Shown here in pieces: positions 26,083-35,249 of a stretch of 55,522 bases of DNA (position 1 is its first letter; each line of letters begins with the position of its first letter). Made by a program: the position numbers and the translations under genes. Where the stretch lies: NCBI GenBank assembly GCA_903834925.1, contig CAILLA010000256.1, positions 1-55,522 of the forward strand, read 5' to 3'. The notes under the pieces were generated by a model. The model saw only the letters and a list, made by a program, of their open reading frames with translations, was not told the DNA's origin and made no database searches. The stretch is from an uncultured Schlesneria sp. (lineage in GTDB: Bacteria > Planctomycetota > Planctomycetia > Planctomycetales > Planctomycetaceae).

Positions 26083-28050
26083 ATGACTTCGCGAAAATCA
26101 TGTCTGCTGGGCCTGCTCGTGGCTTGTTCGACAATCGGATCTTTGGGTTGGGCGGCAGATCCACCGAAAGTCGCCGACACGATGGCATTTTTACCTCGTC
26201 AAAAAGACGTCGATTACGAAACTCCTAAGCCTGCGGACTTCGCAAAATGCAAGGTGGAAGTCGAGCGTAAAGGGAAGGTTAACGGTTGGGTCGTAATGGG
26301 GCCGGCTGGCCAGGTTTTACGCAAATTTCTCGATACCGACGGGGTCGGTGGTATTGATCAATGGCGCTATTTCAAAGACGGAATCGAGGTCTACCGCGAT
26401 ATCGATACGAATAATAACAACAAAGTTGACCAGTGTCGCTGGTTGAACCTTGGGGGAACTCGCTGGGGCATCGATCAAAACGAAGATGGTCGTATCGAAC
26501 AGTGGAAAGTCCTGTCCGCTGCAGAAGCCTCCAAAGAAGCCATTCGCGCGTTGATCACAGGCGATGAAGCGGCATTTCAAGCGATTATGATCAACGACGA
26601 CGATTTGAAGTTGCTCGGGATCAATTCACAACTGGGACTGAAACTGGTCGAATCGGCCGCTGATCCAGCCAAGAAGGCCAAAGGAGTCATGGCCAAATCG
26701 AAATCGCTTTCAGCACAGTCTCGCTGGACACGTTTTGATGCGCAGATGCCCAGCACGATTCCCCAGGACGAAGAGAAAGCGAATGCCGATCTGCAGGTCT
26801 ACGAAAGTGCGATGGCCATTGTCGAAACGCAAGCCAAATTTAATGCCGTTCAAATCGGAGAAATGATTCGAGTCGGCGACGTCTGGAAAATCACACAGGT
26901 TCCGATCCCCATTGAAGGTGAAGTGACGACGACGAACGGCGGAATTTTGATGGAGCCATTGCTGGCTTCGACTGGCGGCCCGACTGGACCCGCTGGACCT
27001 TCTCCGAAGGTTGAGAAAATCCTGAAGGAGTTGACGGACATTGAACAAGGGCTCATGAAGCCAGGTCAAACAGTTCCTGCGGTGAAGGCGTTGATGGCAA
27101 AACGAGCGACCTTGTTAAAGGACGCAATCGAGCTGGCAGAAACCGAAGAGGAAAAAACGCTGCTGACCAAGCAAACAATCGATGGTTATGCCCTGGCATC
27201 GCAGATGGGAACTTACCCAGAGGGGGTTCAGGATCTCAAAGAAATTGAATCGGAGATCGCTCGGAAAACACCCAAGTCTCCTTTATTGCCTTATGTCGCT
27301 TACCGGTTAATGCAGGCTGAGTATTACGTCAACTTGCAACAAGCCGAAGAAGACAAGGAAAAACAAGCAGATATCCAAAAAGCATGGTTGGAAGGCTTGG
27401 ACAGTTTTGTCAAAAAATACCCGAATTCGGATGACTCTGACGACGCCATGATCATGTTGGGGACTCACGAAGAATTGCAGGGGCGAAGCAAAGAAGCTGC
27501 GGAGTGGTATCAAAAACTGCTGAAAGAGAAGCCGAAATCAGAAATGGCGACCCGCGCTCAGGGAGCCTTACGCCGAATCAAATTGACCGGTCAGCCCCTT
27601 TCGCTGTCGGGGCCTGGTCTTGACGGTGGAACCGTTGAATTGAAAAGTTTCAAAGGACAGGTTGTGCTGGTTGTGTTCTGGGCGAGTGAATACAAGGTTT
27701 GCGAAGAGGATATTCCGCAATTGAGGGCGCTCTATCAGGACAATAAGGCCAAGGGCTTTGAAATCCTGGGGATTGCACTGGACTTCGACAAGTCGACGGC
27801 GTTGCCGTTTGTCCAGAAAAACAAAATGGTCTGGAAGCATATTTATCAGCCAAATCCCACCACGGAAACGGGTGGGCTGAACAGTCCGATTGCCGAATCA
27901 TTCGGGATCATCTCGCTTCCGACGATGTTCCTGGTCGACCGGGAAGGTAAGGTTGTCAGTCGGAATGCTACCCTCACCGACGTCAAAACGGATCTGCCCA
28001 ACTTGTTGAAACCATCAGACAACGTGGCCCAGGGTAAGAAGACAAAATGA
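26083..28050 (+). CDS. Exported thioredoxin-fold protein with EF-hand-like and TPR regions
   Basis: A 655-residue protein with a signal peptide (CLLGLLVACSTIGSLGWAADP). Residues about 80-145 contain three Asp-rich loops (DTDGVGGIDQW, DTNNNNKVDQC, DQNEDGRIEQW) that look like EF-hand/dockerin-type calcium sites. The middle is helical with TPR-like segments near 400-480. Residues 506-640 form a TlpA/AhpC-like redoxin domain, including VVLVVFWASEYKVCEEDIPQL. The expected WCxxC active site is replaced by EYKVC, leaving only the second Cys (about 537), so disulfide exchange by the usual route is not possible. ATG 26083 has GGAG 8 bases upstream. It may be a peroxidase-like or binding protein. Confidence 0.8.
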   Translation: MTSRKSCLLGLLVACSTIGSLGWAADPPKVADTMAFLPRQKDVDYETPKPADFAKCKVEVERKGKVNGWVVMGPAGQVLRKFLDTDGVGGIDQWRYFKDGIEVYRDIDTNNNNKVDQCRWLNLGGTRWGIDQNEDGRIEQWKVLSAAEASKEAIRALITGDEAAFQAIMINDDDLKLLGINSQLGLKLVESAADPAKKAKGVMAKSKSLSAQSRWTRFDAQMPSTIPQDEEKANADLQVYESAMAIVETQAKFNAVQIGEMIRVGDVWKITQVPIPIEGEVTTTNGGILMEPLLASTGGPTGPAGPSPKVEKILKELTDIEQGLMKPGQTVPAVKALMAKRATLLKDAIELAETEEEKTLLTKQTIDGYALASQMGTYPEGVQDLKEIESEIARKTPKSPLLPYVAYRLMQAEYYVNLQQAEEDKEKQADIQKAWLEGLDSFVKKYPNSDDSDDAMIMLGTHEELQGRSKEAAEWYQKLLKEKPKSEMATRAQGALRRIKLTGQPLSLSGPGLDGGTVELKSFKGQVVLVVFWASEYKVCEEDIPQLRALYQDNKAKGFEILGIALDFDKSTALPFVQKNKMVWKHIYQPNPTTETGGLNSPIAESFGIISLPTMFLVDREGKVVSRNATLTDVKTDLPNLLKPSDNVAQGKKTK

Positions 28051-28133
28051 CCGCCTGATGGCGAGTTCATCGCAAGTCGCATCGATTCGTGTTTCAATAC
28101 GGTCGACGCGATTCATGCCGAAAAGTACTCACC

Positions 28134-29399
28134 ATGACGAGGCTGCAAAATATGTTCGACCGAATCAAGTCCCTGCTTGGGTTTGGGTCGCTTACTGACG
28201 AGCAGTTTGAAAGGAAACGTGAGGAACTCTTAAAGAAGATTCCTGTTCCTGTTTTTTGGCTGTTCGGAAAAACAGGCAGCGGAAAATCGACGATTGTCCG
28301 CTTTATTACTGGTTCGACCCAGGCGGAAATCGGTAATGGATTTCAGCCGCAGACAAAGACGTCGTTTCGCTACGACTTTCCGACTTCGTCTCAGCCGCTC
28401 GTTCGGTTTTTGGATACGCGCGGCTTGGGGGAATCTGGCTATGACCCTACGGAAGACATTGAATCCTTCGACAGTTCAACCCATGTCGTGATTGTTGTCG
28501 CTCGCGCCATGGATCACGCACTTGCGGAGGTGATTGAACCTCTAAGAAAGATTCGGGCAGCTCGTCCTTCGCGGCCAATTGTGCTGGTGCTCACGTGTCT
28601 GCACGAAGCTTATCCGTTTGAGCAGCATCCCGATCCCGATCCGTTTGACGTCATTCGTGAAGCGAAAACCAAAGAACCTTCGACACCGGTCGATGCGAAA
28701 GTTGATACTTTCGAAACGGATTCGCGTCGACGTCCCTCGCTATTAGCGGGCCATCCCGCGCTTCAACGAAGTCTGCGCGAGCAAGAAGATCGGTTTGCGG
28801 CGCTTGTTGATCGAGTCGTTCCGATTGACATCACCTCCCGTGAGGAAGGCTTTGAACAACCGAATTTTGGCGGTGGACGATTGGAAGAAGCGTTGATCGA
28901 ACTATTGCCGGCCGCCTATCGCCAGGCCCTGATTCACCTTGATGACGTGCGAAATTCACTGCGAGATTTAACGGCAAAACAGGCAATGCCGACGATTCTG
29001 ACCTACAGTAGCCTGGCTGCGACCTCGGCAGCGTCACCGTTGCCGTGGGTCGATATTCCCCTTGTGATGGGTCTGCAGACACGATTGATTTATGTGCTCG
29101 CCGACCTTTACGATCAAAAAATGAATGCGGCCCTTATGGTCAAGATGGCAGGAGCCGTTGGCGGTAGACTGGCCGTCAGGTTTGCGATCAAAGCCCCGCT
29201 CAAATTCATTCCGTTTGTAGGACAAACAGCGAATGCCGCAATGGCATTCGCTTATACCTATTCACTTGGAAAGGCTTGCTGCTGGTACTTCGGTGAAATG
29301 AAAAACGGCCACGTTCCAACGACAGAAGATTTGAACAAGGTCTGGGCCGAACAGCTTCAGCAAGCCGTTGCGGTTTGGCGAGACAAGAAATCTCACTAA
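28134..29399 (+). CDS. P-loop GTPase with DUF697-like C-terminal membrane domain
   Basis: A 421-residue protein. The G1 loop GKTGSGKS (residues 45-52) and G3 DTRGLGE (about 101-107) are clear. The G4 specificity motif (N/TKxD) is not, since the expected strand reads LVLTCLHEAY. The C-terminal third has Ala-rich hydrophobic helices (TSAASPLPWVDIPLVMGLQ; PLKFIPFVGQTANAAMAFAY), as in the DUF697/YcjF family of membrane-associated GTPases. It probably binds guanine nucleotides at the membrane. The function of the family is unsettled (dynamin-like or stress-related). The start is ATG 28134. No partner is visible, and the next gene is convergent. Confidence 0.78.
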   Translation: MTRLQNMFDRIKSLLGFGSLTDEQFERKREELLKKIPVPVFWLFGKTGSGKSTIVRFITGSTQAEIGNGFQPQTKTSFRYDFPTSSQPLVRFLDTRGLGESGYDPTEDIESFDSSTHVVIVVARAMDHALAEVIEPLRKIRAARPSRPIVLVLTCLHEAYPFEQHPDPDPFDVIREAKTKEPSTPVDAKVDTFETDSRRRPSLLAGHPALQRSLREQEDRFAALVDRVVPIDITSREEGFEQPNFGGGRLEEALIELLPAAYRQALIHLDDVRNSLRDLTAKQAMPTILTYSSLAATSAASPLPWVDIPLVMGLQTRLIYVLADLYDQKMNAALMVKMAGAVGGRLAVRFAIKAPLKFIPFVGQTANAAMAFAYTYSLGKACCWYFGEMKNGHVPTTEDLNKVWAEQLQQAVAVWRDKKSH

Positions 29400-29442
29400 A
29401 TCCAATCTGGAATGATTCAGATAGGACTGAGACGAAGCAGGA

Positions 29443-30138
29443 TCAACCCGCTGATGCGGCAAGGCTATCCAGGAATTTTCGCGATTCGGAATACTCTGGC
29501 ATCGGCATTTTCCTAATAAACGATCGCAATAGTGTTTTCATTTGACCGACTTTTTCAACAATCTGAACGGTCAGATCCGATGTGTTTCCATACTTCGACT
29601 GTGTTTCAAACAACTGTTCCATCGATTTGCGGAAATCATCAAATTCAGAAGTTCTTAGTGCCATTGGCCAGTTGATTCGACCGGTCGAAGAATCGAGTTG
29701 GCTGATGGGAAGCGGTTTTGGCTTGTGAGCGTCAATGAATTCCTGCTGACGTTCTCGTGTTGCCAAATTTTCGACGCGCTCTTCCGATTGCCGAACTTTT
29801 GCTTCGCGAGTCCGTTTCAGTCTTTCTTCGTGAATCTTCGTCGAGTTTTCAATATGAAGCGCCCGAGCCTTTTCGCCTTCCTGAGCCGCTTTCCCATAAT
29901 TAATGGCTGACTGCGAATTCATGACATTGTACATGCCTTCTGAGCGAATGACGTTTGCAGCGCCATCGTAGATGCCACCAATACCACCCTGCGAACCACC
30001 CCAACCATAACCACCACCCCAGCCGCCCATTCCCATTCCCGCACCGTACATGCCAAAGTTGTCATAGGCGGTAGCTGGTGTTACGGACATCACGGTCACT
30101 GTCAAAAACAGACTTGCAAGAATGTACAGCTTTCTCAC
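29443..30138 (-). CDS. Exported Gly-rich/coiled-coil hypothetical protein
   Basis: A 231-residue protein I do not recognise. A GTG start at 30138 is favoured by AAGGGG 6 bases upstream and by the signal peptide it opens (MRKLYILASLFLTVTVMS, cut near ATA-YDN). Next is a Gly/Trp/Tyr-rich low-complexity tract (residues 30-55, MGGWGGGYGWGG). After it comes a charged helical stretch likely to form a coiled coil (about 85-135, KTHEERLKRTREAKVRQ-like), then a compact C-terminal region. It may be a cell-envelope or surface component. It is divergent from the HEAT-repeat gene and convergent with the GTPase gene. Confidence 0.7.
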   Translation of the reverse strand: MRKLYILASLFLTVTVMSVTPATAYDNFGMYGAGMGMGGWGGGYGWGGSQGGIGGIYDGAANVIRSEGMYNVMNSQSAINYGKAAQEGEKARALHIENSTKIHEERLKRTREAKVRQSEERVENLATRERQQEFIDAHKPKPLPISQLDSSTGRINWPMALRTSEFDDFRKSMEQLFETQSKYGNTSDLTVQIVEKVGQMKTLLRSFIRKMPMPEYSESRKFLDSLAASAG

Positions 30139-30332
30139 GTCCAACCCCTTCGTCGGATGACCAACGTACACGGTAAAAATCGATTAATCTTGTCGAACGC
30201 ATCACGAAAACGATTTCGTTGAGTGGCGACCTTAGTATCCGCCCTGTTAGAATTTATGAGCGAACAACAAGATGTTGTACCGCTTCGATATCACTCCATC
30301 AAGCATAAACTCGCGTTCAAAGGGCATCGAGC

Positions 30333-32189
30333 ATGAGAATGGGACTCACTGGAACGTTGGCAACGTTATTTTTGTTTTGCGCGGTTTCGTCCGCTTCGGC
30401 TCAAGATCCGGAGCTCGCTCTGCTGACCAAGCAGCTTGAGTCAGGGAACTTGGACGAAAAGACGCAATCTGCTCAACTACTCGGAGAAATTGGTCCCGCC
30501 GCCGCAGGATCCATTCCGCTTTTGATTAAGTCGCTGGAAATCGACGATCCTGCTCTTCGCTACGAGCTCATCGAATCACTGGGAAGAATTAATTCGAATC
30601 CCAAGGAAACTGTGCCGGCAATCACAAAGCTGCTCGCAGATCCGTTCCCGTTACTCCGTCACAGTGCAATCGGAGCCCTCAGGAAGTTCGGTTCCTCGGC
30701 CCAATCTTCTGTTCCTCAACTGAAACAATTGCTTTCAGACAAAGAACTTTTAATCAGCGTCAGTGCTGCCCACGCCATTGCAGAAATTGAAGCAGGCAAG
30801 GCGGAGAACGCCGGATTGTTGGTTCCACGTCTTGTTACGGGATTGAAAAGCGATCGAAGCGACGTTTCTGCTGAGGCCATTCAAGGTTTGGTGTCGATTG
30901 GTGCCCCCTCAGTACCATCACTTCAGCAGCTTGTGGGCGGCCCAAGTTCCTCTGCAAGTATTAACGCTTGTGATGCTCTTGCAGGTATCGGCCCGGGTGC
31001 CGCGACAGCCGTTGATCGATTAATTGCAGCGGCGAAATCTTCCGATATGAAACTGCGTTGGCATGCGATCAGTGCAATTGGGGATATTGGTCCTGCCGCG
31101 AAAGCTGCCGTTCCGACATTAATCGCTTCACTTTCTGATCCTGAAGCACAGGTTCGATTTAATGCTGATCAGGCACTTCTGCAGCTCGGAAAAGTCTCTG
31201 TTCCATCACTGATCGAAAGCTTGAAAAACGAAAAACTGCAACGGATTGTTCTTCCTGTAATTACGGGCATCGGTCCGAATGCGAAAGATGCGGTTCCGGC
31301 TTTGGCAGGTCTGCTTCAATCAAACGATGTAGACACCAAGCGTGAAGCAATTATTGCAATCGCCGCGATTGGTTCCGAAGCAAAGTCCACTGTTCCTGAA
31401 TTGATTAAAACACTCGAGAATAAGCAATTCCAATTCCGGTCGGCTGCTGCCTATGCGTTGGGAAAGATTGGTGCCAAGGAAGCAATCCCCAATTTGAAAG
31501 GTTTGCTCGACATACAAGAGGATGCCACCCTTGCACTCGCGAGTGTCTGGGCGTTGCTGCAACTTGATCCCGCGAACGTGGAATATCAAACCATCGCGGT
31601 TCCGCGTTTGGCGAAAGCACTTGATAGCGGACGACCCGAGATCCGTCGCGAAGCCGCAGCAACATTGGGACGAATCGGAGAAGGTGCAAAGAGTGCCGTG
31701 CCTGGACTTCAAAAACGGTTAGGTGACGAAGTTCCGCTCGTTCGTCGCGAAGCACTGATTGCTTTGGCTGAAATTGGTCCTGACAGTCAAGCTGCTGCTG
31801 AGGACATTATCAAGATCTTAAACGAAGGCGATTCAACACTTCGTCCGATTGCCGGATTTGCCTTGGGGCGAATCGGTGCACCAGCGGCTGCGGCTGTCCC
31901 AAGCCTGCAAAAGATGCTCAAGGGTCGAAATCCTTATGAAAAGTCAGTGGCCGCCTGGGCCTTAGTTCATATCGCTCCGAACCCTCAAACAATTGAAACA
32001 GCAATCCCATTGCTGGTTGCCGCGCTACATGGAGCCGAGAACCCGAAAGCACGTGCTGAAGTGGCAAAGACACTCGGCGAAATCGGTAGCGGCTCTGCGT
32101 TGGTGAAGGAAGGCCTGACAGTTGCCCTGAAAGATCCCGAGGAATCGGTTCGTAAGGCCGCTGACCAGGCACTGGCAAAACTGAAATAA
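30333..32189 (+). CDS. Exported HEAT-repeat protein
   Basis: A 618-residue protein with a signal peptide (LTGTLATLFLFCAVSSASA, cut before QDP). It contains roughly 15 HEAT repeats of about 37 residues, each following the pattern AVPALxxLL..D..VRxxAAxALGxIG, for example AAAYALGKIGAKEAIPNL and EAAATLGRIGEGAKSAVP. It resembles PBS-lyase/HEAT proteins, forms a solenoid and is probably a protein-binding scaffold in the periplasm. There are no enzymatic residues. The spacer upstream (30139-30332) is the divergent promoter region shared with the Gly-rich protein gene. A strong hairpin follows the stop. Confidence 0.88.
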   Translation: MRMGLTGTLATLFLFCAVSSASAQDPELALLTKQLESGNLDEKTQSAQLLGEIGPAAAGSIPLLIKSLEIDDPALRYELIESLGRINSNPKETVPAITKLLADPFPLLRHSAIGALRKFGSSAQSSVPQLKQLLSDKELLISVSAAHAIAEIEAGKAENAGLLVPRLVTGLKSDRSDVSAEAIQGLVSIGAPSVPSLQQLVGGPSSSASINACDALAGIGPGAATAVDRLIAAAKSSDMKLRWHAISAIGDIGPAAKAAVPTLIASLSDPEAQVRFNADQALLQLGKVSVPSLIESLKNEKLQRIVLPVITGIGPNAKDAVPALAGLLQSNDVDTKREAIIAIAAIGSEAKSTVPELIKTLENKQFQFRSAAAYALGKIGAKEAIPNLKGLLDIQEDATLALASVWALLQLDPANVEYQTIAVPRLAKALDSGRPEIRREAAATLGRIGEGAKSAVPGLQKRLGDEVPLVRREALIALAEIGPDSQAAAEDIIKILNEGDSTLRPIAGFALGRIGAPAAAAVPSLQKMLKGRNPYEKSVAAWALVHIAPNPQTIETAIPLLVAALHGAENPKARAEVAKTLGEIGSGSALVKEGLTVALKDPEESVRKAADQALAKLK

Positions 32190-32243
32190 ATCAGGTGAAT
32201 CCCATTCCTATTGTGAATGGCCCACCGAACAGCAGACAACATG

Positions 32244-32277
32244 AATGGCCGTGCGTTACTTCAAACGCACGGCCATT
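32244..32277. terminator. Bidirectional hairpin overlapping the carbonic anhydrase stop
   Basis: Perfect 14-bp arms (AATGGCCGTGCGTT, 32244-32257, and its complement 32264-32277) flank a 6-base loop. It lies between the convergent HEAT and carbonic anhydrase genes. The stop codon of the latter (32256-32258) is inside the stem. Part of the stem therefore encodes the last anhydrase residues (AVRLK). Confidence 0.7.
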
Positions 32278-33122
32278 TCTCGTGCCAGAGCTTCAAATTC
32301 CGCCGAGTCTTTTGGAGCGTCGGCCAGATTGATCAGGGTGTCACGTTCCGGCACATGGGTGCAAAGCGGTGGCATGCAGACGTGATGCGAACGGAGATCA
32401 TAAACACCATAGAGCACCCGTACGTCCGCGTGCCTGATACGATCATTCGCGGCCCGCACGCTGTGAGCGGCAGAGGCGGCATTGAGGCAAACAGCACTCT
32501 CAATGAGTGCTGCCCGGTAGCAGGGAGAACTTGGGGCATCAGGACCCCACACTTCCAGAAATCCCATTGCGGCACGGTGTACCGACACGAAAATATGTCG
32601 CAGAATCGATTTCACCCCCAGCGACATCGAATCTAACGAATATTCTTTGGGATCAAGATACGCATCAACAGCCGCCGTGACCGCGCCGCAACCGCTGTGC
32701 CCCATGACCACGACCAGCTTGACACTTTCGCTGAGTTCTTTCAGCGCATAATCAATACTTCCCCAGCATTCATCGGCGAGGACATTGCCGGCGACTCGAA
32801 CGACAAATAATTCATTGAATCCCTGTCCGAAAACCATTTCGATCGGGACTCGTGCATCGGAACAACCAACCACGATTGCAAAGGGATCCTGCCGAGGGAC
32901 GTCATCGCCAGTCGGCGTGTGGCCAAAATTCAGACCCGTACATTCGATAACGTAACGGGGTTCACCCGGGGATAACGAACCAATCTGACAACTGTTCATC
33001 CAATCGGCGAACATTCGATTGCCGACTTCAAGCTCGCGCTTCGCGTGCTCAGCGTCCAGCGGCGCCGGCTTAACGGACGTGTTTTTTGGATCAAAACGGT
33101 AGATGTAATCGATCGTTTTCAT
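32256..33122 (-). CDS. Beta-class carbonic anhydrase
   Basis: A zinc enzyme of 288 residues that interconverts CO2 and bicarbonate. The zinc and catalytic motifs are CSDARVP (about residue 86), with its Asp-Arg dyad, and GHSGCGAV (about 141-147). The substrate-pocket segment VVRVAGNVL lies between them. Family members are normally 200-230 residues; here about 50 extra residues precede the core (including a segment with no known motif) and about 50 follow. The cytoplasmic enzyme may supply bicarbonate for pyrimidine or carboxylation reactions. The ATG 33122 start has no strong ribosome-binding site. It follows the metal-ATPase cluster on the same strand after a 163-base gap, but membership in that cluster is uncertain. 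Confidence 0.9.
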   Translation of the reverse strand: MKTIDYIYRFDPKNTSVKPAPLDAEHAKRELEVGNRMFADWMNSCQIGSLSPGEPRYVIECTGLNFGHTPTGDDVPRQDPFAIVVGCSDARVPIEMVFGQGFNELFVVRVAGNVLADECWGSIDYALKELSESVKLVVVMGHSGCGAVTAAVDAYLDPKEYSLDSMSLGVKSILRHIFVSVHRAAMGFLEVWGPDAPSSPCYRAALIESAVCLNAASAAHSVRAANDRIRHADVRVLYGVYDLRSHHVCMPPLCTHVPERDTLINLADAPKDSAEFEALAREMAVRLK

Positions 33123-33285
33123 CAGGTATTGATTTCAATAGGATCAGTGACTATTTCAACTGCGCAAAAAAGTGTAGCCGATCCGCTTCAGGCTGCGAAG
33201 AACGAGATGCCCGGCATTGAATCGCCGTAAACGCTGTGAAATCGGCCCTCGACGTCTGGATTCAGGCGACCGACTTGGGAAACTA

Positions 33286-34122
33286 TCATGCGCCAGCTGG
33301 AGAGTTCCGAAGAAATCCGCCGGTTTCAATGACGGCATTGCCTTCTTCCGTGGATTCGATCACAGGGATTTGTGACACCGCATAAAGCCCTAAAACGCTT
33401 CCAAACGCCATTCCGGCGTACACAATCGGAATCGGTGGCGAAAAGATTAATCCGACCACGATGATGACGATTGTCAAAAGATAAGCCTCGAACTGGACGC
33501 GACGACTGATCGCTCCATGTTCCTGCCAATCTCGGATCATTTGCCCGAACATCTTGCTTTTCATCACCCTGTCGCGAAGCTTCGGCGACGCCTGTAACGC
33601 GAAATGGGCGGTCAACAGGACAAATGGAACCGTGGGGATTCCTGGAACAATCAATCCAACCCAAGCCATTCCAAATGACGCAAGAGTCAAAATCCCATAA
33701 TTCAGTTCTCGCATTCGCTGTCGAAAAGAGCGAGAACCTGGCAACAGGGGACCAAATCGATTGATCGAAGGTGTTTCGATCCTCGGTGACAAGTCAATGC
33801 TCGAAACCTCTGCGAAATTGAATTCGGAATTGTTCAATGCGCGCGAACCTGATTGTGTACTTCGCGACACAGCCTCTGTCGTCAGCGAACGCAGCGCACT
33901 CGCCATCCGCCGAAGGATTTCGTCCGGTTGTGTTTCTGAGTCAAACACCACCGAGATGCGCGGACTTTTGAACCAGGCAGTCCGTGGATGGACCGATTCG
34001 ACCCCATCAACATGGCTGAGTGTCTGACTCAAGAGCACAAGCTGTTCGGTCGACAGACGGGAGCACCACCGATCAAAGATCAGCGTCAATTCGGGCGACT
34101 TACCAAGAATTCGAATTGCCAT
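33286..34122 (-). CDS. HMA-like domain fused to DUF454 (YbaN) membrane domain
   Basis: A 278-residue protein, last gene of the nine-gene cluster. The N-terminal ~80 residues show a ferredoxin-like HMA pattern without CxxC (LSHVDGVESVHPRTAWFK...ISVVFDS), similar in layout to the HMA_2 domains of the two ATPase-like proteins upstream. After a linker, residues 140-250 match DUF454: GMAWVGLIVPGIPTVPFVLL, then ASPKLRDRVM..SKMFGQMIRDW and GAISRRVQ, then a second pair of helices. DUF454 is a small inner-membrane family of unknown function. GGGAAA precedes the ATG. It lies 35 bases after the small paralogue gene. Confidence 0.78.
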   Translation of the reverse strand: MAIRILGKSPELTLIFDRWCSRLSTEQLVLLSQTLSHVDGVESVHPRTAWFKSPRISVVFDSETQPDEILRRMASALRSLTTEAVSRSTQSGSRALNNSEFNFAEVSSIDLSPRIETPSINRFGPLLPGSRSFRQRMRELNYGILTLASFGMAWVGLIVPGIPTVPFVLLTAHFALQASPKLRDRVMKSKMFGQMIRDWQEHGAISRRVQFEAYLLTIVIIVVGLIFSPPIPIVYAGMAFGSVLGLYAVSQIPVIESTEEGNAVIETGGFLRNSPAGA

Positions 34123-34157
34123 ATCGTCTTTTCCCGTTCCATCAATTGGTTCGACGA

Positions 34158-34472
34158 TTATTTCTTGCTGAATGTCCTGTCGCAGTATTTACTCGCCGCT
34201 TTCGCACCGTCGACAAAACCCCAGACGATGCTGTTATTTTGAGGAATGCTTTTCGCCAACAGAAGGATTGGGAAGGTCACTCCAAACGCTAAGCCATACG
34301 CAGAATTATACATCCCTTTGCCGACAGCGTCGGTGATCTTTGGCCACGTCTCTTCGACTGAGGCTCGCGCATCGGCGATCCCGGATTCAAAAGCGCTTTT
34401 CGTCGTGGCAAGAAAGTTCGTTGAGGTTTCTGCAATCGTTTCGTTGATCGTTACGGCAACCGCGTCAGACAT
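34158..34472 (-). CDS. Small membrane protein, paralogue of the first cluster gene
   Basis: A 104-residue protein. The N-terminal half is an amphipathic, Thr/Ala/Glu-rich helix. Residues 52-75 form a hydrophobic segment (YGLAFGVTFPILLLAKSIP), followed by QNNSIVWGFVDGAKAASKY. The 136-residue product at 41647-42057 has the same layout, with the shared core FPI(x6)IPxNNSxVxGFVDG. So this is a duplicated, cluster-specific family I cannot name. Amphipathic helix plus a hairpin-like hydrophobic segment could suit membrane shaping or a phasin-like coat; this is inference. Confidence 0.72.
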   Translation of the reverse strand: MSDAVAVTINETIAETSTNFLATTKSAFESGIADARASVEETWPKITDAVGKGMYNSAYGLAFGVTFPILLLAKSIPQNNSIVWGFVDGAKAASKYCDRTFSKK

Positions 34473-34585
34473 TTCGAGATCTCACAATTAAGGAATGCCC
34501 CGCCTCGCTGTGGGGCGACAAATCATAGGCACCAACGTTCTCACGTCTCTGACGTCGAACGACACAAACAGATGAAGAATAAAGA

Positions 34586-34699
34586 TTAAGCAATCATCCC
34601 TGACACCGCAACAACGGCAAGAATCCAACCAATTGCAAATGCAAACCCAACAAAAACAGACTCAGCAAATCGCTTTAATGTTCGAATCGCACGAGACAT
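34586..34699 (-). CDS. 37-residue membrane microprotein
   Basis: An ATG at 34699 is preceded by GAGGAT with 8-base spacing on the minus strand and followed by 37 codons ending in TAA at 34586-34588. The product starts with a basic segment (MSRAIRTLKRFAES) and has one membrane helix (VFVGFAFAIGWILAVVAVSG). It lies between the paralogue gene and the PGPGW-like gene, in the same direction, with gaps of about 100 bases on each side. The good ribosome-binding site and the coherent basic-then-hydrophobic pattern argue for a real gene. There is no known homologue. Confidence 0.6.
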   Translation of the reverse strand: MSRAIRTLKRFAESVFVGFAFAIGWILAVVAVSGMIA

Positions 34700-34799
34700 G
34701 ATTGATATCCTCAAATACTTTTTTTCTACGGGTTTGTAATAGCCAATGTCAGCCTACCAACGAATAAAAGGACTTAGCAACACAATTCGCTGAAACATT

Positions 34800-35228
34800 T
34801 TATTTCGATTCTTCGGGAAACCGCTGCTGGAGATTTGAAATAAACTCCCTGATCTGGATCACACCTTCCTTATGAGCGGCTGGAAATCGTCGGCTAAACC
34901 ATCGTTCAATCGGCTCGAACGTCTTTGGCCACATGGTGACACCACCGGCAATTAACAGAGGAGTACCGACAGGGCCCGGCAATAAAACACCAGCGACGCC
35001 CGAAATGATAAGCAGCATTCCGATTTCTGGCGGCAATTTGCCAAGTAACTCGGTTGAATCCTCGCTGCTGACGTCAAGCACGTCATCTTTCGACGTATTC
35101 GGAGCTTCAGTCTGATCACTGTCACTGATCGATTCGTCGTTTCTGCCATCCATCGCACACGAGCCTCTTAAGCACTCCACGTGAGCAGCTTGTGTCGGCG
35201 GTGGTTCAATGGTGTTCAATTCGGTCAC
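34800..35228 (-). CDS. PGPGW-like membrane protein with acidic N-terminus
   Basis: A 142-residue protein. The first 60 residues are acidic and disordered-looking (ESISDSDQTEAPNTSKDD). Next is a hydrophobic hairpin with GVLLPGPVGTPLLIAGGVT, which resembles the PGPGW family of two-helix membrane proteins, then a basic, aromatic tail (PIERWFSRRFPAAHKEG). The GTG start at 35228 has GGGAAA upstream and lies 22 bases after the pseudo-ATPase stop. It is probably an integral membrane component of the cluster. Family assignment is by eye and tentative. Confidence 0.68.
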   Translation of the reverse strand: MTELNTIEPPPTQAAHVECLRGSCAMDGRNDESISDSDQTEAPNTSKDDVLDVSSEDSTELLGKLPPEIGMLLIISGVAGVLLPGPVGTPLLIAGGVTMWPKTFEPIERWFSRRFPAAHKEGVIQIREFISNLQQRFPEESK

Positions 35229-35249
35229 GATGTCTTTCCCTGGTCAACG

